Shown piece by piece: positions 57,642 through 64,000 of a DNA stretch of 64,000 nt (the stretch's first letter is position 1; each line of letters opens with the position of its first letter). The notes under the pieces were generated by a model. That model had not been told where the DNA came from, did no database searches, and saw only the letters and a list, made by a program, of their open reading frames with translations. Made by a program: the position numbers and the translations under genes. Source of the stretch: Streptomyces griseosporeus (GTDB lineage: Bacteria > Actinomycetota > Actinomycetes > Streptomycetales > Streptomycetaceae). The stretch is taken from assembly GCF_014656055.1 (NCBI RefSeq), contig NZ_BNBR01000005.1, positions 496,001 through 560,000 on the forward strand, written 5' to 3'.

Positions 57642-58037
57642 CTAGGCGGCCAAGGTGGCCAGCAGCGCCCCCGCGTCCACGTACGGTGCCGTCGTCGTCG
57701 GTTCGCTGTACCAGCGCAGGGGCCAGGTGTTGCCGTCCAGCGCCGGGATGCCGACGTACGTGACCATGCGCTCGCCCTGCCCGCCCAGCCGCTGCACGCC
57801 CAGCGGCCAGTCGTAGGCGTGGACGACCCCCGGCGCGAGCAGGAAATACACCCACCGGCTCCAGCTCGCCTCGCACACGATCGGCCCCGCGTCCCCGTCC
57901 GTCCGCTCGATCAGCCAGTCGGCCACGGTCTCCCCGAGGAGGCCCTCGATCCGTACGGCGTCGAAGTGGACGCCGACCAGGCGCAGTCGGTGGCCGGCCG
58001 CCGGAACCCACTCCGGTCGGTGCATTGCTCTCGTCAT
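57642..58037 (-). CDS. Hypothetical protein
   Basis: A 131-residue soluble protein from ATG 58037; GTG 58043 and ATG 58025 are alternatives and no clear ribosome site decides. Segments HRLRLVGVHFDAVRIEG, GPIVCEASWSRWVYFLLAPG and NTWPLRWYSEP give it a mixed alpha/beta look. I do not know the family, though similar small proteins often lie beside XRE/DUF397 pairs in Streptomyces. It is divergent from the XRE gene. Confidence 0.6.
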   Translation of the reverse strand: MTRAMHRPEWVPAAGHRLRLVGVHFDAVRIEGLLGETVADWLIERTDGDAGPIVCEASWSRWVYFLLAPGVVHAYDWPLGVQRLGGQGERMVTYVGIPALDGNTWPLRWYSEPTTTAPYVDAGALLATLAA

Positions 58038-58121
58038 GGTCACACCGTGCCGCCCACCGAGCTACGCTCAGTAGTGACCCAGGTGATACACGGCGCGGTG
58101 TACCGGCCGGAGGTGCGTTCC

Positions 58122-58919
58122 GTGACTCAGTCGCCCCCTATGTGGCGCTTCAGCGGCAACCAGTTGAAGCGCTGGCGCACCAAGGCCAACGTCAGCCGCG
58201 AGCAACTGGCCGCCGCCGCCAACTACTCGCCGGACACCATCAAGGCCATGGAGCAGGGCGTACGCATGCCGACGCCCCGAGTCCTGGACGTGGCCGACGA
58301 GTTGTGCCGGGCGGAGGGTCTGCTGAGCGCCGCGAAGGAGTACCTCAGCAGGGAGAAGTTCCCGCCCAGGGCGCAGGAGTTCATGGAGCGGGAGAAGGAG
58401 GCCGTCGGTCACTGGTCGTACGAAGTCGCCCTGGTGCCGGGGCTGTTGCAGACAAGGGCGTACGCCCGCTCCCTGATCGAGAACCGCTACCCGCCTCTGG
58501 ACGACGAGACGGTCGAGCAGCGGATCGAGGCCCGTATCGAGCGGCAGGCCATCCTCACCGACCGGAAGCCGCCCGTGGCCCTGAGCTTCATTCTCTACGA
58601 GGCGGTGCTCCGCAGTCCGTTCGTGGACGATCAGCAGTTGGAGCACCTGCTGGAGGCCGGTGGTCTGCGGAACGTCGAGTTGCAGGTGCTGCCGTTCGAC
58701 CGGGCCACCTCCCCGGCGCTCTTGGGTGCCATGGTGCTTCTGGAGACACGCGACCACGAGAGGCTGGCCTTCGCGGAAGGGCCGTTCGCCAGCGAACTGT
58801 CGGCCGATCCGGAGGTTGTCAGCCGGGTGGCGGGGCGGCTTAGCATGATCCGCGCGCAGGCTCTCAGCCCCGACGAGTCGGCCCGTTTCATCGAGCGGAT
58901 GGTGGATCGCGATGACTGA
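58122..58919 (+). CDS. XRE-family regulator with DUF5753 sensor domain
   Basis: A 265-residue DNA-binding protein. The HTH is LKRWRTKANVSREQLAAAANYSPDTIKAMEQGVRMP (about residues 15-50), followed by the DUF5753 region that starts VALVPGLLQTRAYARSLIE and continues to ILYEAVLRSPFVDDQQLEHLL. This is the WhiJ-like type that occurs in many copies in Streptomyces and typically acts with a DUF397 partner in development or metabolism. GTG 58122 has GGAGG 9 nt upstream; a longer frame upstream belongs to the shadow of another gene. Overlaps DUF397 by 8 nt. Confidence 0.88.
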   Translation: MTQSPPMWRFSGNQLKRWRTKANVSREQLAAAANYSPDTIKAMEQGVRMPTPRVLDVADELCRAEGLLSAAKEYLSREKFPPRAQEFMEREKEAVGHWSYEVALVPGLLQTRAYARSLIENRYPPLDDETVEQRIEARIERQAILTDRKPPVALSFILYEAVLRSPFVDDQQLEHLLEAGGLRNVELQVLPFDRATSPALLGAMVLLETRDHERLAFAEGPFASELSADPEVVSRVAGRLSMIRAQALSPDESARFIERMVDRDD

Positions 58920-59100
58920 CCAGCTGACGTGGTTCAAGTCGAGCTACAGCGACGATGAAGGCGGCAACTGCGTCGAAGTGGCCCCCACCCCCACCACCCT
59001 CCACATCCGCGACTCCAAGACGGCCCCCGCCGGCCCCCACCTCCACGTCACCGCGCCCGCCTGGTCGGCCTTCATCGCCGCACTTCAGCCCGAGGCTTGA
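58912..59100 (+). CDS. DUF397 small protein (partner of the XRE regulator)
   Basis: A 62-residue protein with the family signature WFKSSYSDDEGGNCVEVA followed by IRDSKTA and PAWSAFIAAL. DUF397 proteins are the partners of WhiJ-like XRE proteins and are thought to relieve their repression, in an antitoxin-like manner. The gene overlaps the XRE gene by 8 nt and is translationally coupled. Confidence 0.9.
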   Translation: MTDQLTWFKSSYSDDEGGNCVEVAPTPTTLHIRDSKTAPAGPHLHVTAPAWSAFIAALQPEA

Positions 59101-59126
59101 GCCCGGGGGGTTCGAGCCCTTCCCTA

Positions 59127-59151
59127 TGGCGCAGTGGTCAGTTCTGCGCCA
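59127..59151. terminator. 8-bp hairpin at the DUF397/DnaB-like convergent ends
   Basis: TGGCGCAG (59127-59134) pairs with CTGCGCCA (59144-59151). It includes the last codons and stop of the minus-strand DnaB-like gene and could terminate transcription from DUF397. Confidence 0.4.
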
Positions 59152-59896
59152 TGTCGACGAATCGACCATAGTGCCCCTGGAATGCCACCGTGATGGCGCC
59201 GGACTCCCGGAGGTCGTCCAGCATCGGTTTCTTGTCCCACCGCTGCTCCGGACTACGGTTCAGGTGACTGGTGGCGATGATCGGGACTTCCAGTTCGCGG
59301 GCCAGGGTCTTCAGGTCGCGGACGATGTCGCCGACCTCCCTTTCGCGAAGGTCGCTGCGCTTGGCCGGCCGGATGTCCTGGATGCCGTCCACAGCGATCA
59401 GGCGCACACCATGATCCTGAACCAACTCGGTCGCCTCGTCCTCCAGCTGCCGCATCGTCAGCCGACTGGGCGCTTTGATCCACAGCGGAGCGTCCGAGAT
59501 GACCGGTGCGATCCGGCCGAGGCGTGTCCACTCCGCTTCTTCCATCGTCCCCGCATGAATGCGAAGGCGGGCGACACGCGCCTCAGCGGACAGAACGCGG
59601 GTGACGAAGTGCTCCCTGCTCTCTTCGAGCGTGTACGCCAGAGTGGGCACCTTGTGCTTGATCGCGGCATGGCGGCACATGTCAGTTACCAGTGTCGATC
59701 GCCCCAGCCCGGGACGGGACGCGATGACCATCAGACGGCCGCCGATCAGGCCTCCGGTCAGAAGGTCGAGGTCGGTGAAGCCGGTGGGAATGCCCCGCAG
59801 GCTGTTCGGGGGCACCACCTCGTACGGCGCCGTACCCGGCACCTTCCTGGCCGCCCCGCGCGACGCCGGCGGCCCGTTTGGCGCGGACGAGGTCAT
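59138..59896 (-). CDS. Degenerate DnaB-like helicase C-terminal-domain protein
   Basis: A 252-residue protein homologous to the RecA-like ATPase domain of DnaB. GIPTGFTDLDLLTGGLIGG, LAYTLEES (the catalytic Glu), LIAVDGIQDI (Walker B, Asp170) and KKPMLDDLRESGAI are clear. The Walker A reads RPGLGRST, so Arg66 replaces the invariant Lys. The N-terminal DnaB domain is absent and the sequence leaves the family just after RESGAI, where the last part of the fold should follow. It probably cannot act as a helicase. ATG 59896 has a weak ribosome site; the start is uncertain. Confidence 0.72.
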   Translation of the reverse strand: MTSSAPNGPPASRGAARKVPGTAPYEVVPPNSLRGIPTGFTDLDLLTGGLIGGRLMVIASRPGLGRSTLVTDMCRHAAIKHKVPTLAYTLEESREHFVTRVLSAEARVARLRIHAGTMEEAEWTRLGRIAPVISDAPLWIKAPSRLTMRQLEDEATELVQDHGVRLIAVDGIQDIRPAKRSDLREREVGDIVRDLKTLARELEVPIIATSHLNRSPEQRWDKKPMLDDLRESGAITVAFQGHYGRFVDMAQN

Positions 59897-59998
59897 CGAC
59901 GTGACGGAGAAGGTCAACGCCCTGCGCCGGGCGGCGGGCCTGCTGTGAGCGTGCGGGACGTGCCGGTCCGGGCACCATGGAGGCGAGGAGGCGACGTA

Positions 59999-60580
59999 AT
60001 GACCCCCAGGACCGAGCAGCACCGGCCGCAGATGTCCGTCGAGGAGTTCGAGGAGCTGGAGCGCCACGCCTCGGAGACCGTGCGGCTGGAGTTCATCGAG
60101 GGAAAGGTCCAGGTCAAGGCCGTACCCGACGGCGATCACAGCGAGATCTACATGTGGCTCCTGGAGCAGTGCATGCAGGCCCGCCCCGAGCTGCGGCTTC
60201 ACCCTGAGCGCGGCCTCAAGACGGAGGCGTACCGCAAGGGGAGGGCTCGCGCGGATGCCGTGCTGGTACCCAAGGGAAGCCTCAGGGGGCGCGGCGAATG
60301 GTCCGAGGCCGACGGGGTGCTGATGGCGGTGGAGATCACGTCGTACGACTCCGACACGGCTCAGCGGGACCGCGTCGAGAAGCCCGGCGGTTACGCGGCG
60401 GCCGGGATCCCCGTGTGTCTCCTCATCGACCGGGACGACTGCTCGCTGGTGGTCTTCGACCAGCCGGAGGACGGTCACTACCGGCACCAGGAGAAGCTCC
60501 CGTTCGGCGCGACCGTGGAGCTTCCCGAGCCGGTGAACATCACCCTCGACACCGAACCGCTCAAGGAGTTCGCCGACTGA
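59999..60580 (+). CDS. Uma2 family (DUF820) putative endonuclease, copy 3
   Basis: A 193-residue Uma2-fold protein: LEFIEGKVQVKAVPDGDHSEIY, ARADAVLVP, LMAVEITSYDSDTAQRDRVEKP and YAAAGIPVCLLIDRD. It is nearly colinear with copy 1 at 34985, sharing the same motif order and the KTEAYRKGRAR/KVEAYRKGRAR stretch, so they are recent paralogues. ATG 59999 has GAGGAGG upstream. It ends the accessory insert before ask. Confidence 0.85.
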   Translation: MTPRTEQHRPQMSVEEFEELERHASETVRLEFIEGKVQVKAVPDGDHSEIYMWLLEQCMQARPELRLHPERGLKTEAYRKGRARADAVLVPKGSLRGRGEWSEADGVLMAVEITSYDSDTAQRDRVEKPGGYAAAGIPVCLLIDRDDCSLVVFDQPEDGHYRHQEKLPFGATVELPEPVNITLDTEPLKEFAD

Positions 60581-60675
60581 CGGCTGCCATGTGACCCGCC
60601 CCACTTTCCGGACTGCCCCTGTCGCCCCTGGGGCATGAGCCGAGTCGGACGCGGGCGGACGGGTCGTCTCACGAT

Positions 60676-60685
60676 GCGATATCGC
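60676..60685. promoter_or_regulatory. Palindrome upstream of the ask promoter
   Basis: GCGATATCGC is a perfect 10-bp palindrome 24 bp before TAGACT (60709-60714), the best -10 for ask. It may be an operator overlapping the -35 area. Confidence 0.3.
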
Positions 60686-60776
60686 GAGGGTGGGATTCGG
60701 ACGCTCGATAGACTGAACCGACCCGCAGTACACCGTCGTATATGCGGAAAGAACACAAACGGAGCGAGGAGCGCAC

Positions 60777-62054
60777 GTGGGCCTTGTCGTGCAGAAGTAC
60801 GGAGGCTCCTCCGTAGCCGATGCCGAGGGCATCAAGCGCGTCGCCAAGCGGATCGTGGAAGCCAAGAAGAACGGCCACCAGGTGGTCGCCGTGGTTTCCG
60901 CGATGGGCGACACGACGGACGAGCTGATCGATCTCGCCGAGCAGGTTTCCCCCATGCCTGCCGGGCGCGAGCTCGACATGCTGCTGACCGCCGGAGAGCG
61001 TATCTCCATGGCCCTGCTGGCCATGGCGATCAAGAACCTGGGGCACAGCGCCCAGTCGTTCACCGGCAGCCAGGCAGGTGTCATCACCGACTCGGTCCAC
61101 AACAAAGCCCGGATCATCGACGTCACCCCGGGCCGGATCCGCGACTCGCTCGACGAGGGCAACATCGCCATCGTCGCCGGGTTCCAGGGTGTCAGCCAGG
61201 ACACCAAGGACATCACCACGCTGGGGCGCGGTGGGTCCGACACGACGGCCGTCGCCCTCGCCGCCGCGCTCGACGCCGAGGTCTGCGAGATCTACACCGA
61301 CGTCGACGGCGTGTTCACCGCCGACCCCCGTGTGGTGAAGAAGGCCCGGAAGATCGACTGGATCTCGTTCGAGGACATGCTCGAACTGGCCGCGTCCGGG
61401 TCCAAGGTGCTGCTCCACCGCTGTGTGGAGTACGCCCGCCGCTACAACATCCCGATCCACGTCCGCTCCAGCTTCAGTGGGCTGCAGGGCACGTGGGTCA
61501 GCAGTGAGCCGATTCAGCAAGGGGACAAGAAGGTGGAGCAGGCCATCATCTCCGGTGTCGCGCACGACACCTCCGAGGCCAAGATCACGGTCGTCGGCGT
61601 GCCGGACAAGCCGGGCGAGGCGGCGTCCATCTTCCGCACGATCGCCGACGCCGAGATCAACATCGACATGGTCGTGCAGAACGTGTCCGCCGCGGCCACC
61701 GGCCTGACGGACATCTCCTTCACGCTGCCGAAGACCGAGGGCCGCAAGGCCATCGACGCCCTGGAGAAGAACAAGGGCGGCATCGGCTTCGACTCGCTGC
61801 GCTACGACGACCAGATCGGCAAGATCTCCCTCGTCGGCGCCGGGATGAAGACCAACCCGGGCGTGACGGCCGACTTCTTCACGGCGCTGTCCGACGCCGG
61901 CGTGAACATCGAGCTGATCTCGACCTCCGAGATCCGCATCTCGGTCGTCACCCGCGCCGACGACGTGCCGGAGGCCGTCCGCGCCGTGCACACCGCCTTC
62001 GGGCTCGACTCCGACAGCGACGAGGCCGTCGTCTACGGCGGCACCGGCCGATGA
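60777..62054 (+). CDS. ask: Aspartokinase (with probable internal beta-subunit start)
   Basis: Phosphorylates aspartate at the head of the lysine, threonine and methionine pathways. KYGGSS (residues 7-12) is the kinase loop, TAGERISMALL and GRGGSDTTAVAL complete the active site, and two ACT domains follow (ITVVGVPDKPGEA, ISLVGAGMKTNPG) for feedback control. GTG 60777 has GGAGCGAGGAGC upstream; TAGACT is the likely -10. An in-frame GTG at 61533 with AAGGGGA upstream matches the point where beta subunits of alpha2-beta2 actinobacterial aspartokinases begin, so a 173-residue second product is probable. Confidence 0.96.
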   Translation: MGLVVQKYGGSSVADAEGIKRVAKRIVEAKKNGHQVVAVVSAMGDTTDELIDLAEQVSPMPAGRELDMLLTAGERISMALLAMAIKNLGHSAQSFTGSQAGVITDSVHNKARIIDVTPGRIRDSLDEGNIAIVAGFQGVSQDTKDITTLGRGGSDTTAVALAAALDAEVCEIYTDVDGVFTADPRVVKKARKIDWISFEDMLELAASGSKVLLHRCVEYARRYNIPIHVRSSFSGLQGTWVSSEPIQQGDKKVEQAIISGVAHDTSEAKITVVGVPDKPGEAASIFRTIADAEINIDMVVQNVSAAATGLTDISFTLPKTEGRKAIDALEKNKGGIGFDSLRYDDQIGKISLVGAGMKTNPGVTADFFTALSDAGVNIELISTSEIRISVVTRADDVPEAVRAVHTAFGLDSDSDEAVVYGGTGR

Positions 62055-62067
62055 CCAGGCCGCAGAG

Positions 62068-63126
62068 GTGACGGCAGGGTCCGGGCCGACGCTGGCGGTC
62101 GTGGGAGCGACCGGGGCCGTCGGCACGGTCCTGCTCCAGATCCTGTCCCATCGGGCGGACATCTGGGGCGAGATCCGGCTGATCGCCTCCCCGCGCTCGG
62201 CTGGCCGCAAGCTGGCCGTGCGCGGCGAGCAGGTCGAGGTGCTGGCCCTGTCGGAGGACGCCTTCGACGGGGTCGACGTCGCCCTGTTCGACGTGCCCGA
62301 CGAGGTCTCCGCGCACTGGGCGCCGGTCGCCGCCGCCAAGGGCGCCGTCGTCGTCGACAACTCCGCCGCCTTCCGGATGGACCCGGAGGTGCCCCTCGTC
62401 GTCCCCGAGGTGAACCCGCACACGGTCCGCATCCGGCCGCGCGGGATCGTCGCCAACCCCAACTGCACGACGCTGTCGATGATCGTCGCCCTGGGCGCGC
62501 TGCACGCCGAGTTCGGGCTGCGCGAGCTGGTGGTGTCGTCGTACCAGGCCGTCAGCGGTGCCGGGCGGGCCGGGATCGAGACCCTGCGCGAGCAGCTCGC
62601 CCTCGTCGCCGGCACGGAACTGGGCACCAGCCCCGGCGATGTGCGCCGCGCGGTCGGGGACCGGACGGGGCCGTTCCCGGAGCCGGTCGCGCTGAACGTC
62701 GTACCGTGGGCCGGGTCGCTGCGCGAGGACGGCTGGTCGTCGGAGGAGATGAAGGTGCGGGACGAGTCCCGCAAGATCCTCGGGCTGCCCCGGCTGCCCG
62801 TCGCCGTGACCTGCGTGCGCGTGCCGGTCGTCACCACGCACTCCCTGACGGTCCACGCCCGCTTCCAGGGCGAGGTCACCGTCGACGGGGCCCGCGAGAT
62901 CCTCGCCACCGCGCCCGGTGTCGTCCTGTGCGACGACCCGGCCGCCGGGGAGTTCCCGACGCCCGCCGACGCGGTGGGCACCGACCCCACCTGGGTCGGC
63001 CGGGTGCGCCGGGCGCTGGACGATCCGACCGCGCTGGAGCTGTTCGTGTGCGGGGACAACCTGCGCAAGGGCGCCGCCCTGAACACCGCGCAGATCGCCG
63101 AGCTGATCGCGGCCGAGTGGCGCTGA
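62068..63126 (+). CDS. asd: Aspartate-semialdehyde dehydrogenase
   Basis: NADPH-dependent reduction of aspartyl phosphate to the semialdehyde, following ask. LAVVGATGAVGTVLL is the cofactor loop, VANPNCTTLSM has catalytic Cys133, and SYQAVSGAGRAG the following helix. THSLTVHARF contains the expected late His. GTG 62068 lies 13 nt after the ask stop with a weak ribosome site, so translation is probably coupled. The ask-asd pair is a conserved actinobacterial operon. Confidence 0.95.
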   Translation: MTAGSGPTLAVVGATGAVGTVLLQILSHRADIWGEIRLIASPRSAGRKLAVRGEQVEVLALSEDAFDGVDVALFDVPDEVSAHWAPVAAAKGAVVVDNSAAFRMDPEVPLVVPEVNPHTVRIRPRGIVANPNCTTLSMIVALGALHAEFGLRELVVSSYQAVSGAGRAGIETLREQLALVAGTELGTSPGDVRRAVGDRTGPFPEPVALNVVPWAGSLREDGWSSEEMKVRDESRKILGLPRLPVAVTCVRVPVVTTHSLTVHARFQGEVTVDGAREILATAPGVVLCDDPAAGEFPTPADAVGTDPTWVGRVRRALDDPTALELFVCGDNLRKGAALNTAQIAELIAAEWR

Positions 63127-63478
63127 TCTCACGGTCCGGGCTCCTCGTCCGGCAAAAACGGTGGCCCCTGCACCGGTACTTTGTAGGATCTGTGTAAATC
63201 ATGTGATCAGGGCGATCGTCCGGACCACTTGAGCCCCGCACCCGCGGCGGCCGAAGATTTTCCTCCCCGCTCCCCGCAACCGCGCGGAGAGCGGGGAGCG
63301 TCTTTGCGGTCGCCCTGTGCGGGCGCGGGACGCGTGTCACCAGGACGTGGGGACGGCCTGGCCGCGGGCGTGGGGACGCCCGTTCGTTCGGACATAGGGG
63401 AAGAGCGGGACTCATGGTCGGCGTAAACGTGACGCCCGGCACGTACAACCCTCACGGGGGGAAACGTGTCCAACTGGC
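63127..63478 (+). other. Intergenic region between asd and the sigma factor gene
   Basis: This 352-nt stretch has no convincing gene. It holds a possible -10 (TAGGAT at 63185-63190), the asd terminator at 63263-63298, and a second GC-rich stretch with GGCGTGGGGACGCC. The AT content is higher around 63165-63215, consistent with a promoter. I see no tRNA or riboswitch. Confidence 0.5.
63263..63298 (+). terminator. 9-bp terminator after asd
   Basis: CTCCCCGCT (63263-63271) pairs with AGCGGGGAG (63290-63298) around an 18-nt loop and is followed by GCGTCTTTGC. It lies 137 nt beyond the asd stop and may also act as an attenuator of a leader to the sigma gene. Confidence 0.55.
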
Positions 63479-64000
63479 GTGGCAGAGGTACTCGACTTCA
63501 CTGTGGCTGCGCGGGGCGCGGCCCTGCGGCCCCCACGCGGCGGCCGCCGAACCCGCATGCCCGGCTCGCCCGGCGGCATGCCGGTGATCGCGCCCATGCC
63601 CGCAGCGCGGCCCGCCCGCATACCCGGTCAGCGCGACGGCGCCGAGGAGACCGTGGCGGCCGGCACCACCGTCGACCACCTCACCGAGACCTACCGCGCC
63701 CACTACCGGTCGCTGCTGGGTCTCGCCGCGCTCCTCCTCGACGACACCGCCTCCTGCGAGGACGTCGTCCAGGAGGCCTTCATCCGCGTCCACTCGGCGC
63801 GCAAGCGGGTCCGCGACCCGGAGAAGACCCTCGCCTACCTGCGGCAGACGGTCGTCAACCTCTCCCGCTCGGCACTGCGCCGCCGCATCCTCGGCCTGAA
63901 GCTGCTGTCCAAGCCGATGCCGGACATGGCCAGCGCGGAGGAGGGGGCGTACGACCAGCTGGAGCGCGACTCGCTCATCAAGGCGATGAAGGGCCTGCAG
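63479..64000 (+). CDS. ECF/SigE-family RNA polymerase sigma factor, N-terminal part
   Basis: The frame from GTG 63479 stays open for 174 codons to the window edge. After an Arg/Pro-rich N-terminal tail of about 55 residues comes region 2: YRAHYRSLLGLAALLLDDTASCEDVVQEAFIRVH, then DPEKTLAYLRQTVVNLSRSALRRR, which are sigma-70 region 2.2-2.4 features of the SigE family. The C-terminal region 4 is beyond the window. The start is uncertain; ATG 63557 and ATG 63596 are alternatives. It lies downstream of asd in the same direction. Confidence 0.82.
   Translation, partial: MAEVLDFTVAARGAALRPPRGGRRTRMPGSPGGMPVIAPMPAARPARIPGQRDGAEETVAAGTTVDHLTETYRAHYRSLLGLAALLLDDTASCEDVVQEAFIRVHSARKRVRDPEKTLAYLRQTVVNLSRSALRRRILGLKLLSKPMPDMASAEEGAYDQLERDSLIKAMKGLQ

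Noticed and set aside
59095..59151. tRNA-like pieces: GGTTCGAGCCC followed by a D-arm-like GGCGCAGTGGTCAG
   Set aside because: The order is wrong (T-arm before D-arm), no acceptor stem or anticodon arm can be built, and the second part is explained by the end of the DnaB-like gene and its hairpin. Chance similarity, though an old attachment site cannot be excluded.

Overview
The window is very GC-rich, has almost no TTA codons, and carries a dense set of actinobacterial markers: linked ask-asd, purA, ybaB-recR, class II fba, an XRE/DUF397 pair, NarL-type two-component pairs and many 4-nt stop/start overlaps. It is a Streptomyces (or very close relative) chromosome core segment, collinear from memory with the ask...purA...fba region of S. 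coelicolor, with accessory insertions.

Layout. 0-8.3 kb is core metabolism: a mutarotase-like protein, pyrE, fba, a DHA2 drug exporter, a DUF3151 protein and a tryptophan-to-anthranilate set (tryptophan dioxygenase, kynureninase, formamidase). 8.5-12.9 kb is one overlapping operon: exported alpha/beta hydrolase, acyltransferase-3 membrane protein, histidine kinase, response regulator.

13.1-27.6 kb is the most interesting part. Eighteen minus-strand genes, mostly with 4-nt overlaps, form an apparently uncharacterised fatty-acid/aryl-polyene-like biosynthetic operon. It encodes LeuC and LeuD paralogues, an MFS protein, an HbpS-like protein, ACP, hotdog thioesterase, ketosynthase, acyl reductase-like SDR, two hotdog dehydratase halves, FabG, FabI, a chain-length-factor-like protein, an adenylate-forming ligase, a Sua5/YrdC enzyme, a second MFS protein, an adenylate kinase and AcpS. 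Divergently on the plus strand lie a UbiA prenyltransferase with a TTA codon and a soluble histidine kinase/response regulator pair. The island separates two closely similar kinase/regulator pairs (10.8-12.9 and 31.0-33.0 kb) and so seems to have been inserted between tandem duplicates.

33-42 kb returns to core genes: hypothetical, P450, Uma2, ABC-2 exporter with a divergent MarR/GbsR-type regulator, Uma2, diacylglycerol-kinase-like protein, purA. 42-47.7 kb is an FtsX-type ABC exporter divergent from its own two-component system. 47.8-57.6 kb holds a GntR/aminotransferase locus, a PfpI-MarR operon behind a double palindrome, a membrane Ser/Thr kinase, a SLATT-like membrane protein, ybaB, recR and DUF5063. 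57.6-60.6 kb is a small accessory insert (XRE, DUF397, a degenerate DnaB-like protein, Uma2). The window ends with ask-asd and the start of an ECF sigma factor.

Regulatory themes read directly from the sequence: perfect terminator hairpins, several genes with a TANNNT hexamer 6-7 nt before the start codon (leaderless transcripts), a shared 19-bp box in front of two two-component loci, and short tandem repeats in or beside coding regions. Family assignments come from recognising motifs by eye; no database search was run.
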